64,000 bases of DNA, from the NCBI RefSeq assembly GCF_001293525.1, contig NZ_BBYR01000077.1, forward strand, positions 1 through 64,000, given 5' to 3'. Positions 1 through 9,465 of the stretch are shown here, in pieces (the stretch's first letter is position 1; every line of letters begins with the position of its first letter). The stretch is from Pseudideonella sakaiensis. GTDB taxonomy: Bacteria > Pseudomonadota > Gammaproteobacteria > Burkholderiales > Burkholderiaceae_C. The notes under the pieces were generated by a model, which saw only the letters and a program-made list of their open reading frames with translations, had not been told where the DNA came from and made no database searches. A program made the translations under genes and the position numbers.

Positions 1-9
1 TCGTTGATT

Positions 10-551
10 TCAATAGCACCGAGGACCGGAACTCGCAGGAATCGGCGGGTTGGTGTCGAACTTTGGGGAGCAGGAGCAGTAGGACATCAGAGCCCGCTCG
101 AACGGGGCGACCGACGTCGAGCCGGGAAACCGGCAGTTATGCCCCCAGGCGCTGTTGGTGCAGTGCAGACGCCTGTTGCCATCGAACATCTTTCCGTCGG
201 CATCACGCCGCCGGCCACCGTTGTTCTGGCCGACCATCGCCAAGCCGCAGTCTCCGCACTGGGTGATTCCCATGCCGGTGATCACGTGCGGGACGGGTCC
301 TTTCGCCTTTCTGCGCCCCCGGCCGCCCGCCAACTCCCGGAGCTCGGACCCTCCGTTGCGCTCAGGATGGCCGGGTAGTAGCCGGGGAGGGCGAAATCCT
401 CGCCCTCGATCGTCAGCTCTTTCTCCCCGACCAGGGCGCGCTGGCGGATCAGCCGGTAGATCTGCAGGGCCTGCGGGCCGCGGTCCGTTAGAGCTGCCGA
501 GGGGGTGGGTAGGTCTTGATCAGAAGGCTCCTTCGCTGAGGCTTCTATAGG
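10..551 (-). pseudogene. Remnant of a large serine recombinase (zinc-ribbon part), frameshifted and truncated
   Basis: On the minus strand, positions 551 to about 351 read into the recombinase domain: the stretch ALQIYRLIRQRALVGEKEL and the following GYYPAIL are typical of large serine recombinases. Near 345-353 the frame changes, and reading resumes as ELRELAGGRGRRKAKG followed by the zinc beta ribbon (CGDCG ... LHC ... HNC) and ERALMSYC. Family resemblance stops at about position 75, and a stop lies at 10-12. The N-terminal resolvase catalytic domain is absent, and an in-frame TAG lies at 552-554. The copy is therefore broken at both ends as well as internally. Base composition is less GC-rich than the neighbouring genes. 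It is the only trace of a mobile element seen here; positions 552-733 hold nothing I recognise. Confidence 0.82.
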
Positions 552-733
552 CTATCGATGGCGCAGCCGAGGCTGACGAAGCCGATCTTCGGCGCCACGG
601 CCGGCGCGGGGTGGGTCGGCGCGGCCAGGAGGGTGTCGTTCATCCGGCGATTTTCGCCGAACGGGCCGAGGCGAGCGGCAGGCCGTGTCCTGGCCCGGCG
701 AGCATGCGGCCGCGTGGAGGCCGCCGGCCCGGT

Positions 734-1333
734 TCAGCGCTTCGGTGGCTTGAAGCCAGCGACGCCCGGGAACAGGCTGCCGGCCTGCTGCGCGAGCTGC
801 TCCTGCAGCTGCACGAAGACGTTCTTCGACTGCTCGAGGTAACTGGTCATCATGCCCTGCACCACCGGGGCCTGGCCGGCGAGGAACTGCGTCCACATCT
901 CGGGCGACATCACGGCCGGGTCGTACAGGCCCTTCGACTGCTCGGCGAAGCGGGTCTGGATCTCGGCGAAGGCCTGCAGGTTCTTCTCGAGGTAGGAGCC
1001 CATCATGCCCTGCATCGCGTGGCCGTAGAAGCGGATGATCTGGGCCAGGGTCTGCGCGGAGAACATCGGCATGCCGCCGGTCTCCTCCTCGAGGATGATC
1101 TGCAGCAGGATGCTGCGCGTCAGGTCCTCGCCGGTCTTGGCGTCGCGCACGACGAAGTCCTGGGCCGAGAGCACCATGGCCTTCACGTCCGCCAGCGTGA
1201 TGTAGCTGCTGGTCTCGGTGTCGTAGAGGCGGCGGTTCGGGTACTTCTTCAGGACGCGCGGGCCGCCGGCGGCGGCGGCGTCGGCTCCGGCGTTCGCTTC
1301 CGCCGGGACGGCGGCGCGACGGGACTGGGCCAT
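734..1333 (-). CDS. phaR: Polyhydroxyalkanoate synthesis repressor PhaR
   Basis: A 199-residue protein. After an Ala-rich N-terminus it carries VLKKYPNRRLYDTETSSYIT, the hallmark of the PHB accumulation regulatory (PHB_acc) DNA-binding domain. Two later repeats have the form GxMGSYLEKN / GMMTSYLEQSKN, the C-terminal PHB_acc repeats. PhaR binds PHA granules and represses phasin and its own gene; granules titrate it off DNA. The ATG at 1333 gives the usual family N-terminus. The gene stands alone on the minus strand downstream of uvrB, and no phaC, phaA or phaB is in the window. It fits with the PHA depolymerase gene at 5132. A palindrome lies at its likely transcription start. Confidence 0.95.
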   Translation of the reverse strand: MAQSRRAAVPAEANAGADAAAAGGPRVLKKYPNRRLYDTETSSYITLADVKAMVLSAQDFVVRDAKTGEDLTRSILLQIILEEETGGMPMFSAQTLAQIIRFYGHAMQGMMGSYLEKNLQAFAEIQTRFAEQSKGLYDPAVMSPEMWTQFLAGQAPVVQGMMTSYLEQSKNVFVQLQEQLAQQAGSLFPGVAGFKPPKR

Positions 1334-1384
1334 GGACGGGACTCCTCGGGACCGGATGGACGGCCGCCGGCACGCGCCGGCGGG

Positions 1385-1412
1385 TTGTGCAACGCACAAA
1401 TTTTCGATTCTA
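1385..1412 (-). promoter_or_regulatory. Candidate phaR promoter with palindromic operator
   Basis: On the minus strand a -10-like TAGAAT occupies 1412-1407. Just downstream, at 1399-1385, lies the palindrome TTGTGC-N3-GCACAA, which would overlap the +1 region about 55-65 bases before the phaR ATG. A palindrome in this position suits a dimeric repressor, and PhaR is known to repress its own gene in related bacteria. That PhaR binds here is inference. Confidence 0.5.
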
Positions 1413-1476
1413 GGGACCGGCCCGCGCGGGCCGCGGAGGGTTTTCCCGGCGGCCCGCCGCGGGGCCGAGCGGCGGC

Positions 1477-3585
1477 TCAGGCGCCGATCGGCACCACGTT
1501 GTCGCCACCGCCGGCGCCGAAGGCCTGCTCGCGCAGCAGCGCGAGCTGGTCGCGCACGCGCGCCGCCTTCTCGAACTCCAGGTTCTTCGCGTGCTCGAGC
1601 ATCTGGCGCTCGAGCTGCTTGATGCGCTTGCCCAGGTCCTTCTCGCTCAGCGCCTCGACCTCGGCCGCGGCGCGGGCCGACTTCAGGTCCTCCTTCGCGC
1701 CCTTGTCGCCGCCGTAGACGCCGTCGATCAGTTCCTTGATGCGCTTGGTGACGGTGCGCGGCACCACGCCGTGCTCGGCATTGAAGGCGACCTGGCGGGC
1801 GCGCCGCCGGCCGGTCTCGTCGATCGCGCGGCGCATCGAGTCCGTCACCTTGTCGGCATAGAGGATCGCGCGGCCGTTGACGTTGCGCGCCGCGCGGCCG
1901 ATGGTCTGGATCAGGCTGCGCTCGGCGCGCAGGAAGCCCTCCTTGTCGGCGTCCAGGATCGCCACCAGCGAGACCTCGGGAATGTCCAGGCCCTCGCGCA
2001 GCAGGTTGATGCCCACCAGCACGTCGAAGGCCCCGAGCCGCAGGTCGCGGATGATCTCCACGCGCTCCACGGTGTCGACATCGCTGTGCAGGTAGCGCAC
2101 CTTCACGCCGTTGTCGGACAGGTACTCCGTGAGCTGCTCGGCCATGCGCTTGGTCAGCGTGGTGATCAGCACCCGCTCGTCGCGCTGCACCCGCTCGCGG
2201 ATCTCCTGCAGCACGTCGTCGACCTGGTGGGAGGCCGGCCGGACCTCGATCTCCGGGTCGACCAGGCCGGTCGGCCGCACCAGCTGCTCGACCACCTGCC
2301 CGGCGTGCTGCTTCTCGTAGTCGGCCGGGGTGGCGGTCACGAACACCGCCTGGCGCACCTTGGACTCGAACTCCTCGAACTTCAGCGGCCGGTTGTCCAG
2401 TGCGCTCGGCAGCCGGAAGCCATACTCGACCAGCGTGGTCTTGCGTGCGCGGTCGCCGTTGAACATGCCGCCGAGCTGGCCGATCAGCACGTGGCTCTCG
2501 TCGAGGAACATCAGCGCGTCGCCGGGCAGGTAGTCCACCAGCGTGGGGGGCGGGTCGCCCGGCCGGGCCCCCGACAGGTGGCGGGTGTAGTTCTCGATGC
2601 CCTTGCAGTGCCCGATCTCCTGCAGCATCTCCAGGTCGAAGCGGGTGCGCTGCTCGAGGCGCTGGGCCTCCACCAGCTTGCCGGCGCGCACCAGCTCGTC
2701 CAGGCGCTGGCGCAGCTCCTCCTTGATCGTCTCGATCGCGGCCACCACGCGGTCGCGCGGCGTCACGTAGTGGCTGGACGGGTAGACGGTGAAGCGCGGG
2801 ATCTTCTGGCGGATGCGGCCGGTCAGCGGATCGAACAGCTGCAGCGACTCGACCTCGTCGTCGAACAGCTCGATGCGGATCGCCAGCTCCGAGTGCTCGG
2901 CCGGGAAGACGTCGATGGTGTCGCCGCGCACGCGGAAGGTCCCGCGCGAGAAGTCCGCCTCGTTGCGCTGGTACTGCATCCGGATCAGCTGCGCGATCAC
3001 GTCGCGCTGGCCCAGCCGGTCGCCCACGCGCAGCGTCATCACCATGCGGTGGTAGTCGCTCGGGTTGCCGATGCCGTAGATCGCGCTGACCGTCGCGACG
3101 ATCACCACGTCGCGGCGCTCCAGCAGGCTCTTGGTGGCCGACAGCCGCATCTGCTCGATGTGCTCGTTGATCGAGCTGTCCTTCTCGATGAAGAGGTCGC
3201 GCTGCGGGACGTAGGCCTCGGGCTGGTAGTAGTCGTAGTAGCTGACGAAGTACTCGACCGCGTTCTTCGGGAAGAACTCGCGGAACTCGCTGTACAGCTG
3301 CGCGGCCAGGGTCTTGTTCGGCGCGAACACGATCGCCGGCCGCCCGAGGCGGGCGATCACGTTGGCCATCGTGAAGGTCTTGCCGGAGCCGGTCACGCCG
3401 AGCAGGGTCTGGAAGCTCAGCCCGTCGCGCACCCCCTCGACGAGCTGCGCGATCGCCGCCGGCTGGTCGCCCGCCGGCGGGTAGGGCTGGAAGAGCTGGA
3501 ACGGCGAGTCGGGGAAGGCGACGAACTCCCCCGGGGTCTCGCCGGCGGCAGGAGCCGGGGGATCGGTGACGACGGGCGCGGGCAT
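1477..3585 (-). CDS. uvrB: UvrABC system protein B
   Basis: A 702-residue excision-repair helicase that receives damage from UvrA, verifies it and loads UvrC. Visible motifs: Walker A GVTGSGKT at about residues 63-70, the aromatic beta-hairpin [12 protein letters not shown] near 116-127 that is wedged between strands, the DESH helicase motif II, motif [11 protein letters not shown], and a C-terminal UVR motif near residue 650-685 that contacts UvrC. The length is about 30 residues above the usual 670 because of a Pro/Ala-rich N-terminal extension before [17 protein letters not shown]. The ATG at 3585 is used, but a later start close to residue 20 cannot be excluded. It is followed by phaR on the same strand. 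Confidence 0.97.
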   Translation of the reverse strand: MPAPVVTDPPAPAAGETPGEFVAFPDSPFQLFQPYPPAGDQPAAIAQLVEGVRDGLSFQTLLGVTGSGKTFTMANVIARLGRPAIVFAPNKTLAAQLYSEFREFFPKNAVEYFVSYYDYYQPEAYVPQRDLFIEKDSSINEHIEQMRLSATKSLLERRDVVIVATVSAIYGIGNPSDYHRMVMTLRVGDRLGQRDVIAQLIRMQYQRNEADFSRGTFRVRGDTIDVFPAEHSELAIRIELFDDEVESLQLFDPLTGRIRQKIPRFTVYPSSHYVTPRDRVVAAIETIKEELRQRLDELVRAGKLVEAQRLEQRTRFDLEMLQEIGHCKGIENYTRHLSGARPGDPPPTLVDYLPGDALMFLDESHVLIGQLGGMFNGDRARKTTLVEYGFRLPSALDNRPLKFEEFESKVRQAVFVTATPADYEKQHAGQVVEQLVRPTGLVDPEIEVRPASHQVDDVLQEIRERVQRDERVLITTLTKRMAEQLTEYLSDNGVKVRYLHSDVDTVERVEIIRDLRLGAFDVLVGINLLREGLDIPEVSLVAILDADKEGFLRAERSLIQTIGRAARNVNGRAILYADKVTDSMRRAIDETGRRRARQVAFNAEHGVVPRTVTKRIKELIDGVYGGDKGAKEDLKSARAAAEVEALSEKDLGKRIKQLERQMLEHAKNLEFEKAARVRDQLALLREQAFGAGGGDNVVPIGA

Positions 3586-3740
3586 GCGGACTCCAGGCTC
3601 GGTGGGGCGCCGGCGCGCCAGCGGGACGAGGCCCCGCGCGCGCCGCGCGCAATCCGCCAGACTAACCCAGCCGCGCCGCGCGCGCCGCCCTGCGGCCCGG
3701 CGTCAACCGCGGCGGCGCCCGGCGCGTTGGCTCGGAACCG

Positions 3741-3746
3741 TAAAAT
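3741..3746 (+). promoter_or_regulatory. Candidate -10 element of the aromatic aminotransferase gene
   Basis: TAAAAT stands out in a very GC-rich gap, about 108 bases before the ATG at 3854. No good -35 hexamer sits at 16-18 bases upstream, so this is a weak call. Confidence 0.35.
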
Positions 3747-3853
3747 CCGAGCGTTTTCGTCAGCCAGGCCTGCCGGCCGGGCTGCCCGCGGCCCCCCCAG
3801 GCCGCCGCCCCGTGCGCCCGTGCGGCGCCGACCCTGCCTCCCCGAGAACCTCC

Positions 3854-5053
3854 ATGGCCACGCTTTTCGCCGCCGTCGACCTCGCCCCGCGCGACCCGAT
3901 CCTGGGACTGAACGAGCAGTTCAACGCCGACCCCAACCCGAACAAGGTCAACCTGGGCGTCGGCGTCTACACCGACGAAAACGGCAAGCTGCCGCTGCTG
4001 GCCTGCGTCGCGGAAGCGGAGCGGCAGATCCAGGCCGCGCCGAAGCCGCGCGGCTACCTGCCGATCGACGGCATCGCCGCCTACGACCGCGCGGTGCAGG
4101 AGCTGGTGTTCGGCGCCGACGCCGCGGTGCTGGCCGAGGGCCGCGTCGCCACCGTGCAGGGGCTGGGCGGCACCGGCGGCCTGAAGATCGGCGCCGACTT
4201 CCTGCGCCGGCTGAACCCCGCCGCCGCGGTGCTGATCAGCGACCCGAGCTGGGAGAACCACCGGGCGCTGTTCACCCAGGCCGGCTTCACGGTGGGGGCC
4301 TACCCGTACTACGACGCCGCCCGCCGCGGCATCGACGTGGCCGGCATGCTCGCCGCGCTGGAGGGCGCCGCGCCCGGCACCGTGGTGGTGCTGCACGCCT
4401 GCTGCCACAACCCGACCGGCTACGACCTGTCGCCGGCCGACTGGGAGCGCGTGATCGCCACCGTCAAGGCGCGCGGCCTGGTGCCCTTCCTCGACATGGC
4501 CTACCAGGGCTTCGGCGAGGGCATCGCCGAGGACGGCGCGGTGATCGGCCGCTTCCTCGCCGCCGACGTGGACTTCCTGGTCTCGACCTCGTTCTCCAAG
4601 AGCTTCTCGCTGTACGGCGAGCGCGTCGGCGCGCTGAGCATCGTCTGCCGCAGCAAGGACGAGGCGACGCGGGTGCTGAGCCAGCTGAAGATCGTGATCC
4701 GCACCAACTACTCCAACCCGCCGACGCACGGCGCGCAGGTCGTCGCCACGGTGCTGACGACCCCCGCGCTGCGGCGCATGTGGGAGGAGGAGCTGGCCGG
4801 CATGCGCAACCGCATCCGGCAGATGCGGCTGCTGCTGGTGGAGAAGCTGAAGGCCGCCGGCGTGAGCCGCGACATGGGCTTCATCACCGAGCAGAAGGGC
4901 ATGTTCAGCTACTCCGGCCTGGGCCAGGCCCAGATGCAGCGGCTGCGCGACGAGTTCGGCGTCTACGGCGTCGATTCCGGGCGCATCTGCATCGCGGCGC
5001 TGAACACGCGCAACATCGACGCGGTCGCGCGCGCGATCGCCGCGGTGAGCTGA
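3854..5053 (+). CDS. tyrB: Aromatic amino acid aminotransferase (class I, PLP-dependent)
   Basis: A 399-residue aspartate/aromatic aminotransferase, the usual length for the TyrB/AspC family. It begins FAAVDLAPRDPILGLNEQF and has GVGVYTDENGK, the substrate-binding motif of subgroup I-alpha. The PLP-binding lysine is in SFSKSFSLYGERVG at about residue 249. NPTGYDLS, a proline-containing cofactor loop, is also present. The reaction is transfer of an amino group between Tyr/Phe/Asp and 2-oxoglutarate. AspC and TyrB are hard to tell apart by motif; Burkholderiales usually have this copy annotated as the aromatic enzyme and place it after uvrB in divergent orientation, as here. Confidence 0.88.
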   Translation: MATLFAAVDLAPRDPILGLNEQFNADPNPNKVNLGVGVYTDENGKLPLLACVAEAERQIQAAPKPRGYLPIDGIAAYDRAVQELVFGADAAVLAEGRVATVQGLGGTGGLKIGADFLRRLNPAAAVLISDPSWENHRALFTQAGFTVGAYPYYDAARRGIDVAGMLAALEGAAPGTVVVLHACCHNPTGYDLSPADWERVIATVKARGLVPFLDMAYQGFGEGIAEDGAVIGRFLAADVDFLVSTSFSKSFSLYGERVGALSIVCRSKDEATRVLSQLKIVIRTNYSNPPTHGAQVVATVLTTPALRRMWEEELAGMRNRIRQMRLLLVEKLKAAGVSRDMGFITEQKGMFSYSGLGQAQMQRLRDEFGVYGVDSGRICIAALNTRNIDAVARAIAAVS

Positions 5054-5131
5054 GAACCGGCACCCGGCGGCCGCCGAGCGGCACCGGGGCCTCGCGGACG
5101 CAGGCCGCGCACACGGCACGAGGGAGTCGAC

Positions 5132-6517
5132 ATGCTTTACCAGTGGTACGAGACGCAGCGTGCGCTGCTGAGCCCGTTCGCGGAGTTCGCCAGCGCGTCC
5201 GCCAAGCTCTACGGCAACCAGGCCTCGCCGTTCGCCAGCATGCCCGGCGCGCAGCGCATGGCGGCCGGCTTCGACCTGCTGAACCGGCTCGCGAAGGACT
5301 ACGAGAAGCCCGCGTTCGACATCCGCAGCGTGCCGGTGCAGGGCACCGAGGTGGCGGTGCAGGAACAGGTGGTGCTGCAGAAGCCCTTCTGCCGCCTGCT
5401 GCGCTTCAAGCGCTTCACCGACCACCCGCCGGTGCTCGAGCGCATGAAAGGCCAGCCCACGGTGCTGGTGGTGGCGCCGCTGTCGGGCCACCACGCGACG
5501 CTGCTGCGCGAGACCGTCCGCGCGCTGCTGCAGGAGCACAAGGTCTACATCACCGACTGGACCGACGCCCGCATGGTGCCCACCGACGCCGGCCCCTTCC
5601 ACCTCGACGACTACGTGCACTACGTGCAGGAGTTCATCCGCCACATCGGGCCGGACGTGCACGTGATGTCGGTCTGCCAGCCGACGGTGCCCGTGCTGGC
5701 CGCGATCTCGCTGATGGCCAGCGCCGGCGAAACCACGCCGCGCACGATGACGATGATGGGCGGGCCGATCGATGCGCGGCGCAGCCCCACCGCGGTCAAC
5801 AACCTGGCGATGAACAAGAGCCACGAGTGGTTCGAGAACAACGTCATCTACCGCGTCCCGCCGAACTACCCGGGCGCCGGGCGGCGTGTCTACCCCGGCT
5901 TCCTGCAGCACACCGGCTTCATCGCGATGAACCCGGACCGGCACCTGAAGTCGCACTACGACTACTTCCTCGACCTGATGCGCGGCGACGACGACAACGC
6001 CGAGTTCCACCGCAGCTTCTACGACGAGTACAACGCCGTGCTCGACATGCCCGCCGAGTACTACCTGGACACCATCAAGACCGTGTTCCAGGACTTCGCG
6101 CTGGTCAACGGCACCTGGGAGGTGCGCGGCCGCCTGGTGCGGCCGCAGGACATCACCGGCACCGCGCTGCTGACCATCGAGGGCGAGCTCGACGACATCT
6201 CCGGCGCCGGCCAGACGCGTGCCGCGCACGACCTGTGCACCGGCGTGCCGAAGGCGCACCAGTTCCACTACGACGTGATCGGCGCAGGCCACTACGGCAT
6301 CTTCTCGGGCCGCCGCTGGCGCGAGAAGGTCTACCCGCAGGTGCGCGACTTCATCCTGCGCTACCAGGATGGGCGTGTCGCAGCGCAGGCCCCGGCGCCT
6401 GCGCTGGCCGCGCCCGCCGCGGCATCCCCCGCGCCGGCTCCGCGCAGCGCCCGGCCGGCTGCCAAGCGCGCAACGCCCGCGCGGCGCCCGCGCACGCCCG
6501 CCGGCCAGGCCGGCTGA
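5132..6517 (+). CDS. phaZ: Intracellular PHA depolymerase, PhaZ1 type, with basic C-terminal tail
   Basis: A 461-residue enzyme that mobilises stored polyhydroxybutyrate granules. It begins MLYQWYETQRALLSPF, typical of the Ralstonia PhaZ1 (i-PhaZ) family. The nucleophile is a cysteine, Cys182 in SVCQPTVPV, matching the catalytic Cys183 described for the R. eutropha enzyme. Further family landmarks are the GELDDISGAGQT stretch containing the acidic residue and GAGHYGIFSGRRWR containing the histidine. Known homologues end near residue 420; here about 45 residues of Ala/Pro-rich, arginine- and lysine-containing sequence follow. It lies 78 bases after tyrB. Together with phaR it shows that the organism makes PHA. 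Confidence 0.93.
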   Translation: MLYQWYETQRALLSPFAEFASASAKLYGNQASPFASMPGAQRMAAGFDLLNRLAKDYEKPAFDIRSVPVQGTEVAVQEQVVLQKPFCRLLRFKRFTDHPPVLERMKGQPTVLVVAPLSGHHATLLRETVRALLQEHKVYITDWTDARMVPTDAGPFHLDDYVHYVQEFIRHIGPDVHVMSVCQPTVPVLAAISLMASAGETTPRTMTMMGGPIDARRSPTAVNNLAMNKSHEWFENNVIYRVPPNYPGAGRRVYPGFLQHTGFIAMNPDRHLKSHYDYFLDLMRGDDDNAEFHRSFYDEYNAVLDMPAEYYLDTIKTVFQDFALVNGTWEVRGRLVRPQDITGTALLTIEGELDDISGAGQTRAAHDLCTGVPKAHQFHYDVIGAGHYGIFSGRRWREKVYPQVRDFILRYQDGRVAAQAPAPALAAPAAASPAPAPRSARPAAKRATPARRPRTPAGQAG

Positions 6518-6575
6518 GCACGCCCGCCGCCGGCGTGCGTGACGCGGCCTCGTCCCCCGCGCGCCCGGCCACCCG

Positions 6576-7412
6576 ATGAACGGCATGGCGCTCGACGGCG
6601 GCAGGGACGGGGACGGGCCCGCTGCCCGGAACGGGCCGGACGGGATGACGGGCAACGCCCCTTCCGCCGGCGCGGCCCCTGCGATCGATCCTGCCGCGAT
6701 CGATGCGCTGCTGCCGCAGACCCAGTGCACCCGCTGCGGCGAGCCCGATTGCGCCGCCTATGCGCAGGCGATCGCGGCCGGCGCGCCGATCGACCGCTGC
6801 CCGCCGGGGGGCGCCGAAGGCATCCGCCGGCTGGCCCGGCTGACCGGGCAGCCGGAGCGCCCGCTCGACCCGGCGCACGGGCTGGAAGGGCCGCGCCGTG
6901 TCGCGTGGGTGGACGAAGCGGCCTGCATCGGCTGCACGCTGTGCCTGCAGGCCTGCCCGGTCGACTGCATCGTCGGCGCGCCGCGGCGCATGCACACGGT
7001 GGTCGAGACGGACTGCACCGGCTGCGAGCTGTGCGTGCCGGCCTGCCCGGTCGACTGCATCCACCTCGACGTGGTGACGCCGGGCCGCAGCGGCTGGGAC
7101 GCCTGGTCGCCGGCGCAGGCGCAGGCGGCCCGCCAGCGCCATGCGGCGCGGCTGCGGCGCCTGGCGCCGGCCCGCGACCGCCGCGCGGCCGGCAAGCCGG
7201 CCCCGACGGTGCTGGCGCCGGCCGGCCGGGTTCCGGCCGGTGACCTCGGCCCCGCGGGCGCGGCGGCCGGCCCCGCCACGGCCCCCGCCGCCACGGCCGC
7301 GGCGGCGTTGACGGTACCGGGCGCGGACGGGCCCGGCGTGCCGAGCGCCGCAGCCAAGGCGGCCGCCGTCGCCGCCGCGCTCGCCCGCGCCCGCGCCCGG
7401 CGCGGGGCCTGA
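6576..7412 (+). CDS. rnfB: RnfB-like electron transport ferredoxin
   Basis: A 278-residue protein. Residues 51-75 hold a C-x2-C-x4-C-x15-C cluster in [10 protein letters not shown]...DRCPPGG, the Rnf/Rsx subunit B Fe-S domain. Two CxxCxxCxxxCP [4Fe-4S] ferredoxin motifs follow at about 117-131 and 147-161. Unlike enterobacterial RsxB there is no N-terminal membrane helix, and no other rnf subunit gene is nearby. The C-terminal third is a low-complexity Ala/Pro/Arg tail. In Burkholderiales this stand-alone form commonly precedes nth, as here (34 bases), so it may supply electrons or Fe-S support to another partner. The start is uncertain; an ATG at 6645 is also possible. Confidence 0.85.
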   Translation: MNGMALDGGRDGDGPAARNGPDGMTGNAPSAGAAPAIDPAAIDALLPQTQCTRCGEPDCAAYAQAIAAGAPIDRCPPGGAEGIRRLARLTGQPERPLDPAHGLEGPRRVAWVDEAACIGCTLCLQACPVDCIVGAPRRMHTVVETDCTGCELCVPACPVDCIHLDVVTPGRSGWDAWSPAQAQAARQRHAARLRRLAPARDRRAAGKPAPTVLAPAGRVPAGDLGPAGAAAGPATAPAATAAAALTVPGADGPGVPSAAAKAAAVAAALARARARRGA

Positions 7413-7432
7413 GCACCGGCCGGCCCGCGCGG

Positions 7433-7438
7433 CACAAT
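7433..7438 (+). promoter_or_regulatory. Candidate -10 of nth, leaderless layout
   Basis: CACAAT lies eight bases before the nth ATG at 7447, so transcription would begin at or next to the start codon. No Shine-Dalgarno sequence is visible between them. Confidence 0.45.
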
Positions 7439-7446
7439 CGCGGCCC

Positions 7447-8085
7447 ATGAAGCGTGCTGCGATCGACCCCTTCTTCGCCACGCTGGCGGCGGCCAACCCA
7501 CACCCGGTCTCGGAGCTGGAGTACACCTCGGTGTTCGAGCTGCTGGTCGCGGTGCTGCTGTCGGCCCAGGCGACCGACGTCGGCGTGAACAAGGCGACAC
7601 GGCGGCTCTTCCCGCGCGCCAACACCCCGCAGCGCATCCTCGCGCTGGGGCTGGACGCGCTGACCGAGTCCATCCGCACGATCGGCCTCTACCGCAACAA
7701 GGCCCGCCACCTGATGGCGACCTGCGCCCTGCTGGTGGAGCGCCACGGCGGGCAGGTCCCGCGCGAGCGCGCCGCGCTGGAGGCCCTGCCGGGCGTGGGC
7801 CGCAAGACGGCGAACGTGGTGCTGAACGTCGCCTTCGGCGAACCCACGATGGCGGTGGACACCCACGTCTTCCGCGTCGCCAACCGCACCGGCCTGGCGC
7901 CGGGCCGCGACCCGCTGCAGGTCGAGCAGGGCCTGCTGCGCCGCGTGCCGGCGGCCTACCTGCTGCACGCCCACCACTGGCTGATCCTGCACGGCCGCTA
8001 CGTCTGCCAGGCCCGCCGCCCGCGCTGCGAAGCCTGCACCGTGGCGCGCTGGTGCGACGCCGGTCCCCCGGCGATGAGGGACTGA
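7447..8085 (+). CDS. nth: Endonuclease III (DNA glycosylase/AP lyase)
   Basis: A 212-residue base-excision repair enzyme that removes oxidised pyrimidines and cleaves at AP sites. The helix-hairpin-helix is ALPGVGRKTANVVLN, whose lysine forms the Schiff base, and the catalytic aspartate is in MAVDTHVFRVANR. The C-terminus has the [4Fe-4S] cluster pattern C-x6-C-x2-C-x5-C (CQARRPRCEACTVARWC). Length and motifs match the family completely. It follows the RnfB-like ferredoxin gene and appears to have its own promoter very close to the start codon. Confidence 0.96.
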   Translation: MKRAAIDPFFATLAAANPHPVSELEYTSVFELLVAVLLSAQATDVGVNKATRRLFPRANTPQRILALGLDALTESIRTIGLYRNKARHLMATCALLVERHGGQVPRERAALEALPGVGRKTANVVLNVAFGEPTMAVDTHVFRVANRTGLAPGRDPLQVEQGLLRRVPAAYLLHAHHWLILHGRYVCQARRPRCEACTVARWCDAGPPAMRD

Positions 8086-8196
8086 GCCCGCGGCGGCGCG
8101 CCGGGGCACCGCGCCCGAGGAGCGCCGAATTGGCCGCGCCGGGCCGGCCAGTTCCGGCCACCGGCGCGCCCGACGCGGCGCGACACTCGGGAACCC

Positions 8197-9342
8197 ATGC
8201 CCACCTCGCCGGAACTGCAGCTCGCCGAGCGCATCGCCGCCTGGCACAACCGGCATCCGCTGGCCCGGCGGATCGTGCCGGCGCAGGTGCATGGGACGGG
8301 CGTGGTCGCGCTGCCCTTCGCGCCGGGCGCGCGCCGGCCGCGGCTGCTGACGCGCGAACGGGTGCTGCCGGGCCTCGCGCCGGCACGCCTGGCACGGCTG
8401 GCACTGCGCCATGGCCGTCCGGCCCACCCCGGTCCCGCGCACTGGCCGCTGCGCGAACTGCTGCCCGACCCGCCCGTGGCGCCGACCGTCGCGCGCGAGT
8501 GGCGCCACCTGCTGACCGCGGCGATCGAGGTCGGCGACCGGCGCCTGCGGGTCTTCGTCGGTCCCGACCCGGCGGGCCCGGTGCTCGGCCGGCGACTGTG
8601 GGACCGGCGCCGCCTGCAACTGGCCGGGCTCGCCGGCGTCGTGCTCGCCGCCGGCGCCCTGCTCGCCCCGGTGCTGGCCGGACGCCACGCGGACGCCCCG
8701 TCGCTGGCCTCGGCGGCGCCCGCCGCCTCGGCCAGCCCGGCCGCCGTGTCGAGTCCCGTGATACGGACGGCGCTGGCGACGCCGGCCCCGGCGGCGGCTT
8801 CCGGCATCGCGCCGGCGCCGGCCACGGGTGAAGCGCCCGTGGCGGCCGCATCGCCGGCAGCGACGGGCTCGCCAGGCCCTACGCCGTCGGACCGTGCGGC
8901 CTCGGAAGCCGCGGCCCCTGCCGCGGCGTCCAGCCCCGCTGGCGGCGGTGACCGCACCGCCCCCGCCGGCGACATTCGCCCCGCGCTCAGTGCCGAGGCG
9001 CGTGCGCAGGCGCTCGCCGAGGGCCGGCGCCTGCGCAGCCAGGGGCCGGCGGCAGCCGCCGCGTCGGCGGCGTCGGCCGTCCCGGCCGCGCGGCCCGAGG
9101 ACGCCGGCAAGGTGTTCGCGGTCGCGGCGATGCCCACGCGCAACCGCTCGACCTCGCAGCTGCGCATCGTGCTGATGAACGCGCCGACCGAGGCCGAGCC
9201 GGGCCAGCCACGCGCCGAGGTGATGCCGGTGGCCGGCGGCTTCCGCGCGGTGATCTGGCCCTACGACAGCCGGGCTGCCGCCGAGCGCGTTCGCGAGCTG
9301 CTGGCGGCACGCGGCATCCCGAGCGAGGTGATCGCCTTCTAG
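8197..9342 (+). CDS. Unknown membrane protein with a SPOR-like C-terminus
   Basis: A 381-residue protein I cannot assign to a named gene. The cytoplasmic N-terminal 135 residues are rich in Arg, Pro and Leu and mention no known motif. One membrane helix follows at about 140-162 (LAGLAGVVLAAGALLAPVLAG). A long Ala/Pro/Ser-rich linker then spans the periplasm. The last 70 residues (VAAMPTRNRSTSQLRI ... AVIWPYDSRAAAERVRELLAARGIPSEVIAF) look like a SPOR-type fold: a strand, a helix with residue-counting pattern, and a closing strand. SPOR domains bind glycan strands that lack stem peptides. The layout resembles a divisome-associated protein; function is inference. Confidence 0.7.
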   Translation: MPTSPELQLAERIAAWHNRHPLARRIVPAQVHGTGVVALPFAPGARRPRLLTRERVLPGLAPARLARLALRHGRPAHPGPAHWPLRELLPDPPVAPTVAREWRHLLTAAIEVGDRRLRVFVGPDPAGPVLGRRLWDRRRLQLAGLAGVVLAAGALLAPVLAGRHADAPSLASAAPAASASPAAVSSPVIRTALATPAPAAASGIAPAPATGEAPVAAASPAATGSPGPTPSDRAASEAAAPAAASSPAGGGDRTAPAGDIRPALSAEARAQALAEGRRLRSQGPAAAAASAASAVPAARPEDAGKVFAVAAMPTRNRSTSQLRIVLMNAPTEAEPGQPRAEVMPVAGGFRAVIWPYDSRAAAERVRELLAARGIPSEVIAF

Positions 9343-9465
9343 GCGTCTTCCAGGCGTCCGCGCGGCAGAAGCCGCGCAGCGTCCTGGCACGCTGTCGCGG
9401 CCAGCGCAGGCGCGCGAAGGCGGCCCACCGCCGCAGCGACCCTCGCCGCGCCACGCCGGCCCGGC

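Noticed and set aside
1591-6579. Very long plus-strand reading frame over uvrB, tyrB and phaZ
   Set aside because: It runs opposite or out of frame to genes with clear motifs. Long empty frames are expected at this GC content because stop codons are rare.
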